From NCBI RefSeq assembly GCF_934668725.1, contig NZ_CAKUOF010000007.1, forward strand, positions 124,001 through 188,000: a DNA stretch of 64,000 nt, written 5' to 3'. The position numbers and the translations under genes were made by a program. The DNA comes from an uncultured Dysgonomonas sp. (GTDB lineage: Bacteria; Bacteroidota; Bacteroidia; Bacteroidales; Dysgonomonadaceae). The notes beneath the pieces are model-generated. The model was given only the letters and a program-made list of their open reading frames with translations. It made no database searches and was not told the origin of the DNA. Numbering within the stretch: position 1 is the stretch's first letter; every line of letters starts with the position of its first letter. Shown here piece after piece: positions 19,406 through 29,390 of this stretch.

Positions 19406-19770
19406 AAAAGACATTGAATCGTCTGATCTAAATCGGACGAAAAACCCGAATGAGGTCTTGAAGTCTGAATACACGAACTTCTTACAGCTGTCAACCACCT
19501 GAATCGTTCCGGAACATCGAATGTGGCAATAACTCCGCCATCCTTCGATCCGGAGCTAATTTTCTCAAAAGCTCTCAGAATAGAGTCGATCTCTTCAATA
19601 TCTACATCATCCGAAAACATTTTCAGTTTGTTCTCATCGATCTTATAAAGTACTTTAATATACTTAGCTCGTTTCGAGAATAAAATAATACCTACATTAA
19701 TAAATTCTTCGCGCTCAACCTTGGGTAAAACTCGAATTACAGCATATTCATATAAGTGCTTTTCTTGCAT
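19387..19770 (-). CDS. DUF3037 protein
   Basis: This 127-residue protein starts MQEKHLYEYAVIRVLPKVEREEFINVGIILF, the DUF3037 signature. It ends with PHSGFSSDLDQTIQCLFQELVL. Its start lies inside the end of the HipA-like kinase gene (23-base overlap), so the two are translated as a unit. The pair is conserved in many bacteria. No function is established. It could be an accessory or target of the kinase. Confidence 0.85.
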   Translation of the reverse strand: MQEKHLYEYAVIRVLPKVEREEFINVGIILFSKRAKYIKVLYKIDENKLKMFSDDVDIEEIDSILRAFEKISSGSKDGGVIATFDVPERFRWLTAVRSSCIQTSRPHSGFSSDLDQTIQCLFQELVL

Positions 19771-20530
19771 TTTGAGCCTCTTTTACAAAGATTTGAGAAT
19801 TATTTATCCTTTCAATTAAAAACTGAAGATAAATCTTTTTTATATCACCGGGCGTTTCGCCTTCATTGCCCCACTCCAACCATTCGTCTGGAATGAGATC
19901 TACAATCTCAACTATTTTTTCAGATGTCAGTATCTTTTTAAATTCAACATCTACCTCGTCTAATCGGCTGGCATATGTTAATAGTACATGATCTTTAATC
20001 TGAGAAAAGGGACTTACCGCATATTTCTCCCAATTGACCCATGAATGATGAAAGTACAGAGTAGCACCATGATCGATAAGCCATAATTCTTTATGCCAGA
20101 TAAGCATATTGGTATTACGGACAGTACGGTCGACATTAGTCAGGAAAGCATCCATCCAGACAATTTGTGAAGCCAGTTTCGGATCAACGTGCGTAACCAC
20201 CGGATCGAATGTAAATGCTCCCGAAAGAAAATGCAATCCCAGATTAAGCCCTTTGCTATTCTGAAGCAGGTCTTGAATCTCTTCATCCCCTTCGCTGCGC
20301 CCAAAAGCCTCATCCAGATTCACAAAAACAAGTTCGGGGATACTGAAACCCAATAATTGTGCAACCTGCCCACCTATCAGTTCCGAGATTAAAGCCTTTG
20401 TTCCATGCCCTGCCCCCCTGAATTTAACAACGTATTTAAACCCATCATCGGCCTCAGCCAAAGCAGGTAATGAACCTCCTTCTCGCAAAGGAGTAATATA
20501 TCGTGTAACATTAACCGTCCGTAATTCCAT
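19748..20530 (-). CDS. HipA-like kinase of the DUF3037-linked type
   Basis: The 260-residue protein resembles the kinase core of HipA. It has GGSLPALAEADDGFKYVVKFRGAGHG (phosphate-binding loop and Lys), the catalytic-loop-like DAFLTNVDRTVRNTN, and the metal-binding LIDHGATLYFHH. It is shorter than toxin HipA (about 440 residues) and has no HipB antitoxin beside it. Instead it overlaps DUF3037. Members may phosphorylate a protein substrate, but neither toxicity nor substrate is known. Confidence 0.85.
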   Translation of the reverse strand: MELRTVNVTRYITPLREGGSLPALAEADDGFKYVVKFRGAGHGTKALISELIGGQVAQLLGFSIPELVFVNLDEAFGRSEGDEEIQDLLQNSKGLNLGLHFLSGAFTFDPVVTHVDPKLASQIVWMDAFLTNVDRTVRNTNMLIWHKELWLIDHGATLYFHHSWVNWEKYAVSPFSQIKDHVLLTYASRLDEVDVEFKKILTSEKIVEIVDLIPDEWLEWGNEGETPGDIKKIYLQFLIERINNSQIFVKEAQNARKALI

Positions 20531-20730
20531 AATTGTAATATTTAACCAGGTCTTAAGTTTTGATTAAACTTCCCTCTTAAATAATGAGTAAAGATACAAC
20601 AAGTACAACATATCACGCTAATAAGTGTTTATCTAAAAACAAATGATATAATCAAGAAAATAAAAAAGCATAATTATAAAGAAGTAAATTTTATTACATT
20701 TACAGTCTTATTACTACGATTAATAAATTA

Positions 20731-23127
20731 ATGAAGAAATTTGATTTTCAGAAAGTTACTAAGATATCGAAAGATATTTTTTCGACAACAAAAGACAAGA
20801 CTAAGAAATGGGTATCCAATTACATTGCCTATTACAAAAAATCACGCTGGTATAAAAGAATTGCGATCCTCTTTGCGACATTTATCGCAGTTTTCTTTGG
20901 CTTCCTCTTTTTAGTTGATATAAATTTTCTTTGGTTATTCGGTAAATCTCCCGGATTATCGGAAGTTAATGCTCCCATACAGAACGTAGCATCGGAATTA
21001 TACAGTTCTGACGGCAAATTGCTAGGTAAATATTTCAGGGAGAATCGAACTCCGGTTAAGTTCGAGGAAATATCTCCAATACTTAGAGAGTCATTAATCT
21101 CAACAGAAGACGAACGTTTTTACCGTCATTTTGGTATCGATATTCAAGGCTTGTTTGCCGCTGTTAAAGATATGTTCAAAGGTAATGCTCGAGGCGCGAG
21201 TACTATAACTCAACAGCTTGCAAAGAATATGTTCAAGGTAAGATCACAGTATTCAACAGGCTTACTAGGATATATACCGGGAATAAAAATGGTAATCATG
21301 AAATCCAAAGAATGGATTTTAGCTGTAAAGCTGGAAATGTTTTATAGCAAAGATGAGATACTAACCATGTATTTCAATACCGTTGATTTCGGCAGTAATA
21401 CATACGGTATAAAGACAGCGAGTAAAAGTTATTTCAATACAACACCTCAGGATATAACCATAGAACAGGCAGCCACATTAGTAGGATTACTGAAAGCGAC
21501 CACCACCTACAACCCCCGTATAAATCCGGAGAATAGCATGGAACGCCGTAATGTGGTACTAAGTAACTTATTAAAGAATAAATACATTACAAAAGTAGAA
21601 TTCGATTCATTGAAACAAATCCCTATTATTCTGGCTAATAATACGGAAGCAAACACCAATGGTATAGCTCTTTATTTTAAGGATGCTGTTGCCGGATTCT
21701 TAAGTGATTGGTGCAAAGAAAATGATATTGACCTGTATGGGGACGGACTGAAAATATATACTACAGTTGACTATCAAATGCAACAGTATGCAGAAGAAGC
21801 TGTAGATAAACAGATGCGTATTATACAACGCAACTTCAATAGTCATTGGGGCAATGAGAATCCTTGGCAGGACGAAAATCATAAAGAAATTCCCGGTTTC
21901 ATCGAAAATATTGCCAAGAAAACATCAGCCTATAAAGATTTGAAACGAAAATTTCCGAATCAACCCGACTCTATTGACTATTATCTGAATAAACCTCACC
22001 GCCTCAAAGTATTCGATTATGATACAGGTACACGTGATACTACCATCAGCACCATGGACTCTATCCGATATATGGAGCATTTCATGCATACAGGCTTTGT
22101 AGCTATGGAACCTCAAACTGGTTTTGTAAAAGCATGGGTAGGCGACATAAACTTCGGATCGTGGAAGTATGACAAAGTCACTTCTGAACGTCAGCCGGGT
22201 TCTACATTTAAATTATTTGTATATGCTGCGGCATTCAATAACGGACTTTCACCATGCGATACCCGAGTTGACCAATATACCGATTGGGATGTAATAGATA
22301 AAGGCAAACCAACAAAATGGGTTCCACGCAATGCAGATGCCGTATTTACCGGCGACACCATGTACTTGAAAGCAGCTTTTGCTCGCTCAATAAATACAAT
22401 TGCCGTACAACTTGCCAAAGAAGTAGGAATAGATGCTGTAATTAAAACAGCATATGCAATGGGTATAAAAACTCCATTGAACGAAACTCCTTCTGTATCA
22501 TTGGGTGCATCGGATGTTTCCCTATTAGAATTAGTTAACTCATATTGTACTGTTATAAACGATGGTATGACACACGATCCTGTACTGATTACCCGTATAG
22601 AAGATCGAAACGGAAAAGTAATTTATAAATACGACCCGAAACAAACACAGGCGATACCTTACGAAACAGCTTTCTTAATGACAGAGATGCTTAGATCGGG
22701 ACTTTCTGAGCCGGGAGGAACATCTCAAGCGCTATGGGGTTATAATCTCTTTAACTTCGATACCGACTTTGGAGGAAAAACAGGAACTTCTTCTAATCAT
22801 TCCGATGCTTGGTTTGTAGGTGTAACCCCCAAATTGGTAGCAGGTGCATGGGTAGGAGGCGAACACCGAAGCATCCATTTCAGAACAGGGGCTTTGGGAC
22901 AAGGCAGCAGAACAGCGCTTCCGATATTCGGTTATTTTATGGAAAAAGTTCTTGCCGATAAAAACTTAACTGCTTACAGAGGGCATTTCCCAAAACCTAA
23001 ACAACCGATAAGTCGTAATTATCAGTGTCAAACTCCTAAGCGAGTAGAGATAGATTCAACAGCTGTCGATAGTCTAGCCATAGAGGGTGTAGATATTGAT
23101 AATCTGATATTACCTGTAGAAGAGTAA
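20731..23127 (+). CDS. mrcA: Class A penicillin-binding protein (PBP1A-like)
   Basis: This protein of 798 residues has a short basic cytoplasmic N-terminus, one membrane segment (about residues 44-64) and a GT51 glycosyltransferase domain (EDERFYRHFGID, RGASTITQQLAKN). The transpeptidase domain shows the SxxK nucleophile in RQPGSTFKLF (Ser about 490), the SxN-like ARSINT, and the KTG box in GGKTGTSSNHSDAWFVG (about 683). It polymerises and crosslinks peptidoglycan at the outer face of the inner membrane. The length and domain set are normal. It is followed by a terminator. Confidence 0.95.
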   Translation: MKKFDFQKVTKISKDIFSTTKDKTKKWVSNYIAYYKKSRWYKRIAILFATFIAVFFGFLFLVDINFLWLFGKSPGLSEVNAPIQNVASELYSSDGKLLGKYFRENRTPVKFEEISPILRESLISTEDERFYRHFGIDIQGLFAAVKDMFKGNARGASTITQQLAKNMFKVRSQYSTGLLGYIPGIKMVIMKSKEWILAVKLEMFYSKDEILTMYFNTVDFGSNTYGIKTASKSYFNTTPQDITIEQAATLVGLLKATTTYNPRINPENSMERRNVVLSNLLKNKYITKVEFDSLKQIPIILANNTEANTNGIALYFKDAVAGFLSDWCKENDIDLYGDGLKIYTTVDYQMQQYAEEAVDKQMRIIQRNFNSHWGNENPWQDENHKEIPGFIENIAKKTSAYKDLKRKFPNQPDSIDYYLNKPHRLKVFDYDTGTRDTTISTMDSIRYMEHFMHTGFVAMEPQTGFVKAWVGDINFGSWKYDKVTSERQPGSTFKLFVYAAAFNNGLSPCDTRVDQYTDWDVIDKGKPTKWVPRNADAVFTGDTMYLKAAFARSINTIAVQLAKEVGIDAVIKTAYAMGIKTPLNETPSVSLGASDVSLLELVNSYCTVINDGMTHDPVLITRIEDRNGKVIYKYDPKQTQAIPYETAFLMTEMLRSGLSEPGGTSQALWGYNLFNFDTDFGGKTGTSSNHSDAWFVGVTPKLVAGAWVGGEHRSIHFRTGALGQGSRTALPIFGYFMEKVLADKNLTAYRGHFPKPKQPISRNYQCQTPKRVEIDSTAVDSLAIEGVDIDNLILPVEE

Positions 23128-23147
23128 ATTGACAATCCATATAAAAT

Positions 23148-23182
23148 GAAAAAGGTAGAGTTTTATGCTCTACCTTTTTTCG
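23148..23182 (+). terminator. Bidirectional terminator after the PBP gene
   Basis: AAAAAGGTAGAG pairs with CTCTACCTTTTT around a seven-base loop. It also serves the convergent DUF1349 gene. Confidence 0.85.
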
Positions 23183-23200
23183 TGTTATATCAATAAATAA

Positions 23201-23854
23201 TCATTGATTATTCTTTAACCACTCCTGACGACGCATATCGGGTAATTGGGTCACTTTGAAGTTCTCAAACTTCGCATTGAAACCATCACCATCGGGACTT
23301 GCAGCCATTAAACCAACCATCACAGGGATATTATCCTGAAACGGAGCATTACGTATCATAATATAATTCTTATCATCTAATGAGTAGAAAAACTCCACTG
23401 CGTCAAGTCTTCTTACTGCTTTGATCCAAACAAACGAAGGTGTCTTCTCTAATTGAAGAACGCTCCAGTCACTTTTCTTATCGGTAACCACAGCACTTAT
23501 ATTGAATTTATTGTCTACAAATTCAACACCGGCTTTAATCCATCTCTCATTGTCGATACGAAGCATTAAACCCATTTGATCGAATCGGGTTTTATAATTT
23601 CCCGTAATTTTCACTTTCACTTCAAATTCTCCACCATAGGTCGCATAATAAAACGGAGCATCGTCTACTGTAAACCCATAATGCGAAACTCTCCAATAAT
23701 CCGATTTAGGTGTTACCTGCATATTCAGAGTATTATTTTTAATCTCCCATTTCTCCGGTTCATTAAACCACTGCATCTTATCTAAACTTTGAGACAAAAC
23801 CGATTGACCTGCTAATGCAACTAAGCATCCTAAAAGTGCAATTTTCTTTTTCAT
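23201..23854 (-). CDS. Secreted DUF1349 (concanavalin-like) protein
   Basis: The 217-residue protein has a signal peptide (cleavage after SVLSQ). The mature part matches the DUF1349 family, a beta-sandwich fold with FEVKVKITGNYKTRFDQMGLMLRIDNERWIK and FSYDD-like segments. It probably binds carbohydrate in the periplasm or outside. The gene lies 23 bases downstream of the IclR regulator and is probably controlled by it, possibly as part of a sugar-response unit. No catalytic motif was seen. Confidence 0.82.
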   Translation of the reverse strand: MKKKIALLGCLVALAGQSVLSQSLDKMQWFNEPEKWEIKNNTLNMQVTPKSDYWRVSHYGFTVDDAPFYYATYGGEFEVKVKITGNYKTRFDQMGLMLRIDNERWIKAGVEFVDNKFNISAVVTDKKSDWSVLQLEKTPSFVWIKAVRRLDAVEFFYSLDDKNYIMIRNAPFQDNIPVMVGLMAASPDGDGFNAKFENFKVTQLPDMRRQEWLKNNQ

Positions 23855-23877
23855 GTTTTACGTATTATGTTTATTTA

Positions 23878-24651
23878 TTATACTTTCCTGTATCCAATGT
23901 TATGCGATATCGACAGTCCGCATTCTACGATTCGCTGAGCTATCGTTTCTATATCTTTCTTTGGCAAACGCCCCGCAGGACCCGATGTCCATACACAGGC
24001 AATAGCATTCTTGGTTTCATCCCAGATAGGAGCCGCAATACAATGTACACCTTCTACCGTTTCATTGATATCTGCTGCATATCCCTTTTGACGAATAATA
24101 TCAAGTTCTTTTTTCAGTAATTCCTTATCTGTGATTGTGTATTCATTTATAGCTTCAAGCCGCAAATTATCTACTATCTCGTTTTGCTTGCTTTTATCTA
24201 AAAAAGCCAATATTACCTTACCAGGTGCTGTTGAATAAAGATTAAATCTCATTCCTTGCTTCAATGTAAATACAAAATCGAGTGATCCTGTTATTTGCTC
24301 CAATAGAACAACTTCATCATCAATCAAAGTACCTATCATTACCGACTCACCTAACTCGTCACGTAAAAGTTTCATGTATTCTTTGGAACGTTCAATTATA
24401 TTACTGCTGTTGAAAGCAGTTACACCAAGAGTCAGTAATTTTCGGGACAAAAAATAACGTGAGCTATCTATCTCCCTCCCTAAATAGCCTATTTCTTGCA
24501 GATTAGACACAATCTTATAAAGTGATGACTTTGGGTATTGTAATTGTGTGACAATTTCCTGTAAAGTCAATCCGTAGGGATTTTTTGATAGTAATTCCAA
24601 TACTTCAAATGATTTTGTAATCATCGAAATTTGCTTTTCCTCTTCACGCAT
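23878..24651 (-). CDS. IclR-family transcriptional regulator
   Basis: The 257-residue protein has an N-terminal winged helix (KSFEVLELLSKNPYGLTLQEIVTQLQYPKSSLYKIVSNL). A C-terminal effector domain with GVHCIAAPIWDETKNAIACVWTSGPAGRLPK follows. IclR proteins bind small metabolites, often sugar acids or aromatic compounds. It is the first gene of a two-gene unit with the DUF1349 protein. Its promoter region contains perfect inverted repeats, which points to autoregulation. Confidence 0.9.
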   Translation of the reverse strand: MREEEKQISMITKSFEVLELLSKNPYGLTLQEIVTQLQYPKSSLYKIVSNLQEIGYLGREIDSSRYFLSRKLLTLGVTAFNSSNIIERSKEYMKLLRDELGESVMIGTLIDDEVVLLEQITGSLDFVFTLKQGMRFNLYSTAPGKVILAFLDKSKQNEIVDNLRLEAINEYTITDKELLKKELDIIRQKGYAADINETVEGVHCIAAPIWDETKNAIACVWTSGPAGRLPKKDIETIAQRIVECGLSISHNIGYRKV

Positions 24652-24709
24652 AAAATAGATTTTTCATGTTTCTATATGTGGACAAAACTTCAAACAAACA
24701 CACATATAA

Positions 24710-24762
24710 GAACCAGGTTCCTATACATAAACAAATATAGAATTAATTTTATATTTGTCAAA
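24710..24762 (-). promoter_or_regulatory. iclR promoter with overlapping operator-like dyads
   Basis: TTTG (24762-24759), 19 bases, then TATATTTG (24739-24732) on the minus strand is a full promoter. A perfect nine-base inverted repeat (ACAAATATA at 24731-24739, TATATTTGT at 24750-24758) overlaps the -7 box and spacer. A second dyad, GAACC-A-GGTTC, lies at 24710-24720 just after the expected start site. Either could bind the IclR protein. Confidence 0.55.
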
Positions 24763-24802
24763 TAAGCACGAAGTATTTCTATAAAATTCCAGATACTCAA
24801 CG

Positions 24803-24850
24803 CGATAAAAAAAGATGCAAACATCTAATATAGATAATTTTGCATCTTTC
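24803..24850 (-). terminator. Intrinsic terminator after sbcC
   Basis: On the minus strand AAAGATGCAAA pairs with TTTGCATCTTT and is followed by a T run. It begins about 32 bases beyond the sbcC stop codon. Confidence 0.75.
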
Positions 24851-24881
24851 TTTTATTTTAAAATACTCTTAGAAATATTTT

Positions 24882-27800
24882 TTATCCTACTACATTTATT
24901 TTGCTTCTACCATTAGCTGATTTTATAACCTGCACACGTGTAGTAATTCGTTCGGTCATTTCTGCAACGTGCGAAATTACCCCAATTTTTCGTCCTTGTG
25001 TTTGTAAATTTTCCAAAGCATCCATAGCAATACTTAAAGTATCTATATCTAATGAGCCAAAGCCTTCATCAATAAATAAGGATTCTATTTTCATGCGATT
25101 AGACGATAAGGACGACAAACCTAGTGCCAACGACAAAGAAATCAGAAACGATTCTCCGCCCGAAAGAGAATGCACTGTACGAATTTCGCCTAACATATCG
25201 TTATCCACCACTTGCAAAGCCAGAGTATCGGGGATACGTTGCAACTTATACCGCTTACTCAATTCCTCGAGATGCTTATTGGCATACACCAATAAAATAT
25301 CTAGAGTATAACCCTGTGCAATGGCTTTAAATTTGCCTCCGTCGGCAGAACCGAGCAAAACATTGAGCTTTTTCCAGTTTTCACAGAGAGCTGTTTTTTC
25401 GTTTAGCTCCTTCTCAAAAGCTTTTATACGCTCTTTCCCTGTATTGTGGGTAGCAAATGCCACCTCAATCTCGGTAAGGCGTTTGTTTGTTACAATTGAT
25501 TTATTTTCAATCTCGGATAATTGTAGATTTAGAGTTTCTTTATTTTGCCCCTCTTCGGGTTTATCTTTTTCCTCCCAATGTTTAGCTTGTCGGGTATTTC
25601 TTTCTTTCAGAGTTGCGTTAAGCGTCAGTTCTTGATTTTTAAGATCTGAAAGAGATGCTTTTTCTTGTACAATCCACTCTCTTGATTTAGTCATCAAGTC
25701 ATTTAACATTTCAGATGATATCTGATAGTCATTATGATTAATCCAGTCCTGTACCGATTCCTGTAAACTCAATACTTGTTCCGATTCGGTATTTATCTCG
25801 CCTTTTATTTGAGATATAAATCCTCCGATCTTGGCGTTATCCGATTCCAGTTTATCTTTTTGAGTTCTCAGCTCCTCATATTTTGAGGAGAATTGTTTCT
25901 GTAAAGTTTCAAAAAAGGTTTCAACTTCCTCTACACTTTTCCCATCCAAGAGAGTGCTTCGTTCTTTGATTAATTCCTCCTGAAGCAAGTTGGCATTTTT
26001 GAATAGCTCTTCTCTTCGACTAAATTCTTCAACAATAGTTGCCAGATTCTTATTTTCAGAATCTAATTTTAGTGTCGTAGATTCTATATATTTAGTTCCT
26101 TTATCCAGACGTTCTTTACTTTGATTCCATTGATTAGCTATCTCCAAAAGTTCCGATTGAAAACTGTTTTGTTCTAGCTTGATTTTCCAATCCGAGATAT
26201 GTTGCAAATACCCACCCAATTTAGAAACCGCCTCATCATACTGAGACTTGTAGTTTTTAATTAAAGTTTCTAACTGTGTTATTTCCTTTTGTATAACCTC
26301 GATCTGCTCTTTATCCGCAGAAATAGCTTCCAACAGAAGTTTTTTTGCTTCCTCTAACTCTTTCTCCTGAAGATTACCATCGTTCTCAGAATCTGCCTTT
26401 TTCATCGGATGATGAGTACTTCCACATACAGGGCAGGGTACATTATCTTCTAATTTCAGACGTAAAGCCTGAATCTCACCGGGCAAAAGATTGTTTAGCC
26501 TTTCGTATTCTTTTTCCGATTTCTCCAACTTTTCTTTTCGGGTCTTTAGTATGGATAGGTTCGTCTCCAAACTATTAGATGCTTTTACAGATTGTGATTT
26601 CGAGACTTGTGCATCATTCAAAAGATTTACAATCAGATCTATTCGTGGTACAATCTCTTTATATGAGTCATGTTTCTCGAACCATTGAGTGAGAGTATTT
26701 AAAATTTGCTCGCCTGTTTTCAAATCTTTCTGAAATGCCTGAATCTGGTGTTCCAACTTAGTTTTGAGTTCCGATTGTAGTGCAAATTCTTTCTGTGCTT
26801 CAACTACTTTTTCCTTTCCCGACTGAATTTTAATATCCAATTCCTTTGCTTTTGCTATATCAGGCTTAGTGGTTGTATATTTCTGCTCATGCTCCTCTAG
26901 AGCCATTTTCGAAGTTGTCAGACTCTGTTCGGCTTGCTTCAGTTGATCCGAAATAACAGCTTGTTCTTTTTCTCTTTCAAAAAGATTTGACTTTTGCAAT
27001 ACCAGGTGTTTCTGCTTATTCGAAAGTTCAATATAAGTATCTCTGATTTCCTGAAAAAGATCAATCTTCGAAATATACTCGTAACGAGGCTTAGCTTCTT
27101 CGATAAGGCTATGCACTTTTTTCAATTCATTCTCTGCTTGCAGCACCTCTTGCCTGATCTGTTCATCTTGCTTAATCCATGCCAGCTTTTTATCAATAGC
27201 TGACGATTGGCTTTTTAGAGGAATTAAATCTTTATCGAGTGTTATTTTCTCCTGAATCAAAACTTCCAATTTTTCATCAGTCAATAAGCGCACATCTTTA
27301 ATTCGCTCATTCAGCAGATTCAGAGCCTGTTCGGCTTCCTTCGTCCGTTGATAGATCTGAGATGATATTTTAGAATAGATTTCTGTTCCTGTAAGTTTCT
27401 CTAAAAGTTCAGCCTTATCGCTTTGCTTAGCTTTCAGGAAAGTGGCAAAATCGCCCTGAGCCAATAAAACGGCACGGGTAAACTGATCGAAACTCAGTCC
27501 GATAAGTTCCACTATTTTAAAAAGAATTTCGGTTTTTGTTCCTTGTTCTTCTACACCTGTAGATAGATTTTCGAGTCGCACTTCTGTCTTTTGCAAAGCA
27601 CCGTCAGCCCGCCCACGAGCACGGCGCACCATCCACCTCGAACGGTATTTATCGCCACTGAGAGCGATAAAATCAACTTCGGCATATCCCTCTATCGTTC
27701 CTCTACGTAAAATATTACGGCTGTCTTTCTGATTAATAGTATTATCCTGTACGTCCTTAATCTGAATATTTTCGCCCGCATTATTGGTACGTGGAGTATC

Positions 27801-27968
27801 ATCAAACAAAGAGAGACAAAGAGCATCCAGAATGGTTGATTTTCCCGCTCCTGTACTTCCAGTTATGGCAAATATTCCAGCTGATTTTAAGGGATCGGAT
27901 GCAAAGTCTATTTCGAATTCGCCTTCCAGTGATGCCAAATTTTTTCCTCGTATAGCCAGTATTTTCAT
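24882..27968 (-). CDS. sbcC: Exonuclease SbcC, SMC-like ATPase subunit
   Basis: The protein has 1028 residues. The Walker A motif is GSTGAGKSTILDAL near residue 36. Long coiled coils flank a zinc hook CPVCGSTHHP near residue 510, followed by the ABC signature LSGGESFLISLSLALGL and Walker B SLFIDEGFGSLD. With SbcD it forms the bacterial Mre11-Rad50 complex that opens hairpins and blocked DNA ends. Its ATG overlaps the sbcD stop by four bases (ATGA), so the two are coupled. It is full length. Confidence 0.97.
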   Translation of the reverse strand: MKILAIRGKNLASLEGEFEIDFASDPLKSAGIFAITGSTGAGKSTILDALCLSLFDDTPRTNNAGENIQIKDVQDNTINQKDSRNILRRGTIEGYAEVDFIALSGDKYRSRWMVRRARGRADGALQKTEVRLENLSTGVEEQGTKTEILFKIVELIGLSFDQFTRAVLLAQGDFATFLKAKQSDKAELLEKLTGTEIYSKISSQIYQRTKEAEQALNLLNERIKDVRLLTDEKLEVLIQEKITLDKDLIPLKSQSSAIDKKLAWIKQDEQIRQEVLQAENELKKVHSLIEEAKPRYEYISKIDLFQEIRDTYIELSNKQKHLVLQKSNLFEREKEQAVISDQLKQAEQSLTTSKMALEEHEQKYTTTKPDIAKAKELDIKIQSGKEKVVEAQKEFALQSELKTKLEHQIQAFQKDLKTGEQILNTLTQWFEKHDSYKEIVPRIDLIVNLLNDAQVSKSQSVKASNSLETNLSILKTRKEKLEKSEKEYERLNNLLPGEIQALRLKLEDNVPCPVCGSTHHPMKKADSENDGNLQEKELEEAKKLLLEAISADKEQIEVIQKEITQLETLIKNYKSQYDEAVSKLGGYLQHISDWKIKLEQNSFQSELLEIANQWNQSKERLDKGTKYIESTTLKLDSENKNLATIVEEFSRREELFKNANLLQEELIKERSTLLDGKSVEEVETFFETLQKQFSSKYEELRTQKDKLESDNAKIGGFISQIKGEINTESEQVLSLQESVQDWINHNDYQISSEMLNDLMTKSREWIVQEKASLSDLKNQELTLNATLKERNTRQAKHWEEKDKPEEGQNKETLNLQLSEIENKSIVTNKRLTEIEVAFATHNTGKERIKAFEKELNEKTALCENWKKLNVLLGSADGGKFKAIAQGYTLDILLVYANKHLEELSKRYKLQRIPDTLALQVVDNDMLGEIRTVHSLSGGESFLISLSLALGLSSLSSNRMKIESLFIDEGFGSLDIDTLSIAMDALENLQTQGRKIGVISHVAEMTERITTRVQVIKSANGRSKINVVG

Positions 27969-29176
27969 GATTGTACCTCCCTGATTACCGATTGCAAAAG
28001 TTTCGCCATTTCTTCGGGCATCTCATTATCATATCGACTACGAAAAACTTCTTGTGCCATTTCCAAAGGATTAACGGCTTGTAATTCTTCATAAGTCATT
28101 ATCTGGCTTTCCCGTTCTCTCCGTGTGGTGATGGCGGCAATACGAGTCAAACGAACCGATTTTCCTTTCAATGCCTCTTCTATCTGATGACGCATCGAGG
28201 GTTCAGGTTCTGTAATTGCTACTTTTATTTCGAGATAAGGCGATTCCAATGTTATTTCACCATCGGGTAAAAGCTCCAATTCATCCAATACCTCCGATAA
28301 TGATTTAGGTTGTTTAGGTAAACTAAGCAGTTTCACAGGAGGAATAAATTCTATCCTTTCTATATTTTCGAGTTTCCCATTATTCAATTCCAACAAGTTA
28401 ACTCCTTGTTTGTAATTCTTTTCAGCAAAAGACATGGGCAACGGGCTACCAGCATAGCGCACATTCTCACGACCCGAAACCCGCTGAGATTTATGCAAGT
28501 GTCCCAAAGCGGTATAAACAATATCTTGCATATCAAAAATTTCGGGCGATATACATTCCAAACCACCTATAATAGTCCGTTCCGATCGGTCATTATCGGA
28601 TAATTCCGATCCTGTCGCCTGCAAGTGTCCCATGGCAATTACAGGATGAGCGGGTTCTTTAACTTTCACTAATTCATCATAGAGTGCAGCATACATAGCT
28701 GCCACTCCTTTGCTGTAAGTCTCCGAAGACGGATAATCGCCTTGTCGAAGATAAGGCACAGCAATACACCAAGCCTCGGTAACTCCGCTTTTCTTTAATG
28801 GGACTAACAGATTATTATAATCTATTTCACCGTGGGGTGTTCGTTTTACGATTCCTTTAATAGAAACGTTCATCTCTTCCAATAATGGGCTGGGAGCTTC
28901 GAGGCGTCCTGCGGAATCGTGATTACCTGCCACAATTACAATTTGCAAATGTGGATTTGCCAGCGAAACCTGATGGAGGAATTTATAGTATATCTTTTGA
29001 GATTCAGCCGAAGGGTTGGGGCTATCAAAAACATCACCCGATACCAAAAGAACATCTGCCTGCGTTTGCTTAGCCTGATCTTTGAGCCAGTTTAGAAAGA
29101 ATATATGCTCTTCTTTGCGGTCGTAACCGAAGAAGTTTTGTCCGATATGCCAGTCTGCCGTATGAAGAAGTTTCAT
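27965..29176 (-). CDS. sbcD: Exonuclease SbcD, Mre11-like nuclease subunit
   Basis: This 403-residue protein has the phosphoesterase motifs in order: DWHIGQNFFGYDR, GDVFDSPNPSA, AGNHDSAGR, and MGHLQ followed by ALGHLHKSQ. It is the manganese-dependent nuclease partner of SbcC. The pair is transcribed as sbcD-sbcC. Two CAAAATTA boxes (29218-29225 and 29227-29234, reading TAATTTTG on the minus strand) are possible -7 elements upstream. Confidence 0.96.
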   Translation of the reverse strand: MKLLHTADWHIGQNFFGYDRKEEHIFFLNWLKDQAKQTQADVLLVSGDVFDSPNPSAESQKIYYKFLHQVSLANPHLQIVIVAGNHDSAGRLEAPSPLLEEMNVSIKGIVKRTPHGEIDYNNLLVPLKKSGVTEAWCIAVPYLRQGDYPSSETYSKGVAAMYAALYDELVKVKEPAHPVIAMGHLQATGSELSDNDRSERTIIGGLECISPEIFDMQDIVYTALGHLHKSQRVSGRENVRYAGSPLPMSFAEKNYKQGVNLLELNNGKLENIERIEFIPPVKLLSLPKQPKSLSEVLDELELLPDGEITLESPYLEIKVAITEPEPSMRHQIEEALKGKSVRLTRIAAITTRRERESQIMTYEELQAVNPLEMAQEVFRSRYDNEMPEEMAKLLQSVIREVQS

Positions 29177-29273
29177 TGCTTTTACCTGTCTATTACATGG
29201 TAGTTATTTACCATATACAAAATTAGCAAAATTACGCCCAAACTTTATAATCCTTTCGAAACTAAGTTTGCAG

Positions 29274-29355
29274 AACTATTTATTGCTTTGGCAAGCAAAA
29301 CAGCGATAGGTTGTTATGCCTTTAAAGTGTGTCATTAAATATTTTTTTTTACTTA
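29274..29355. repeat. Direct repeat copy A of an 82-bp element
   Basis: This stretch aligns with 32372-32453 with about ten mismatches and no gaps. The shared core reads TTATTGCTTTGGCAAGC, then AACAGCGATAG, and later TCATTAAATATTTT. Both copies lie just after the stop codon of a minus-strand envelope gene. The core contains a small GCTT-TGGC-AAGC hairpin. Confidence 0.75.
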
Positions 29356-29390
29356 TAAGATCCTAGGTATATTTTAGATATGCAGTTCAA

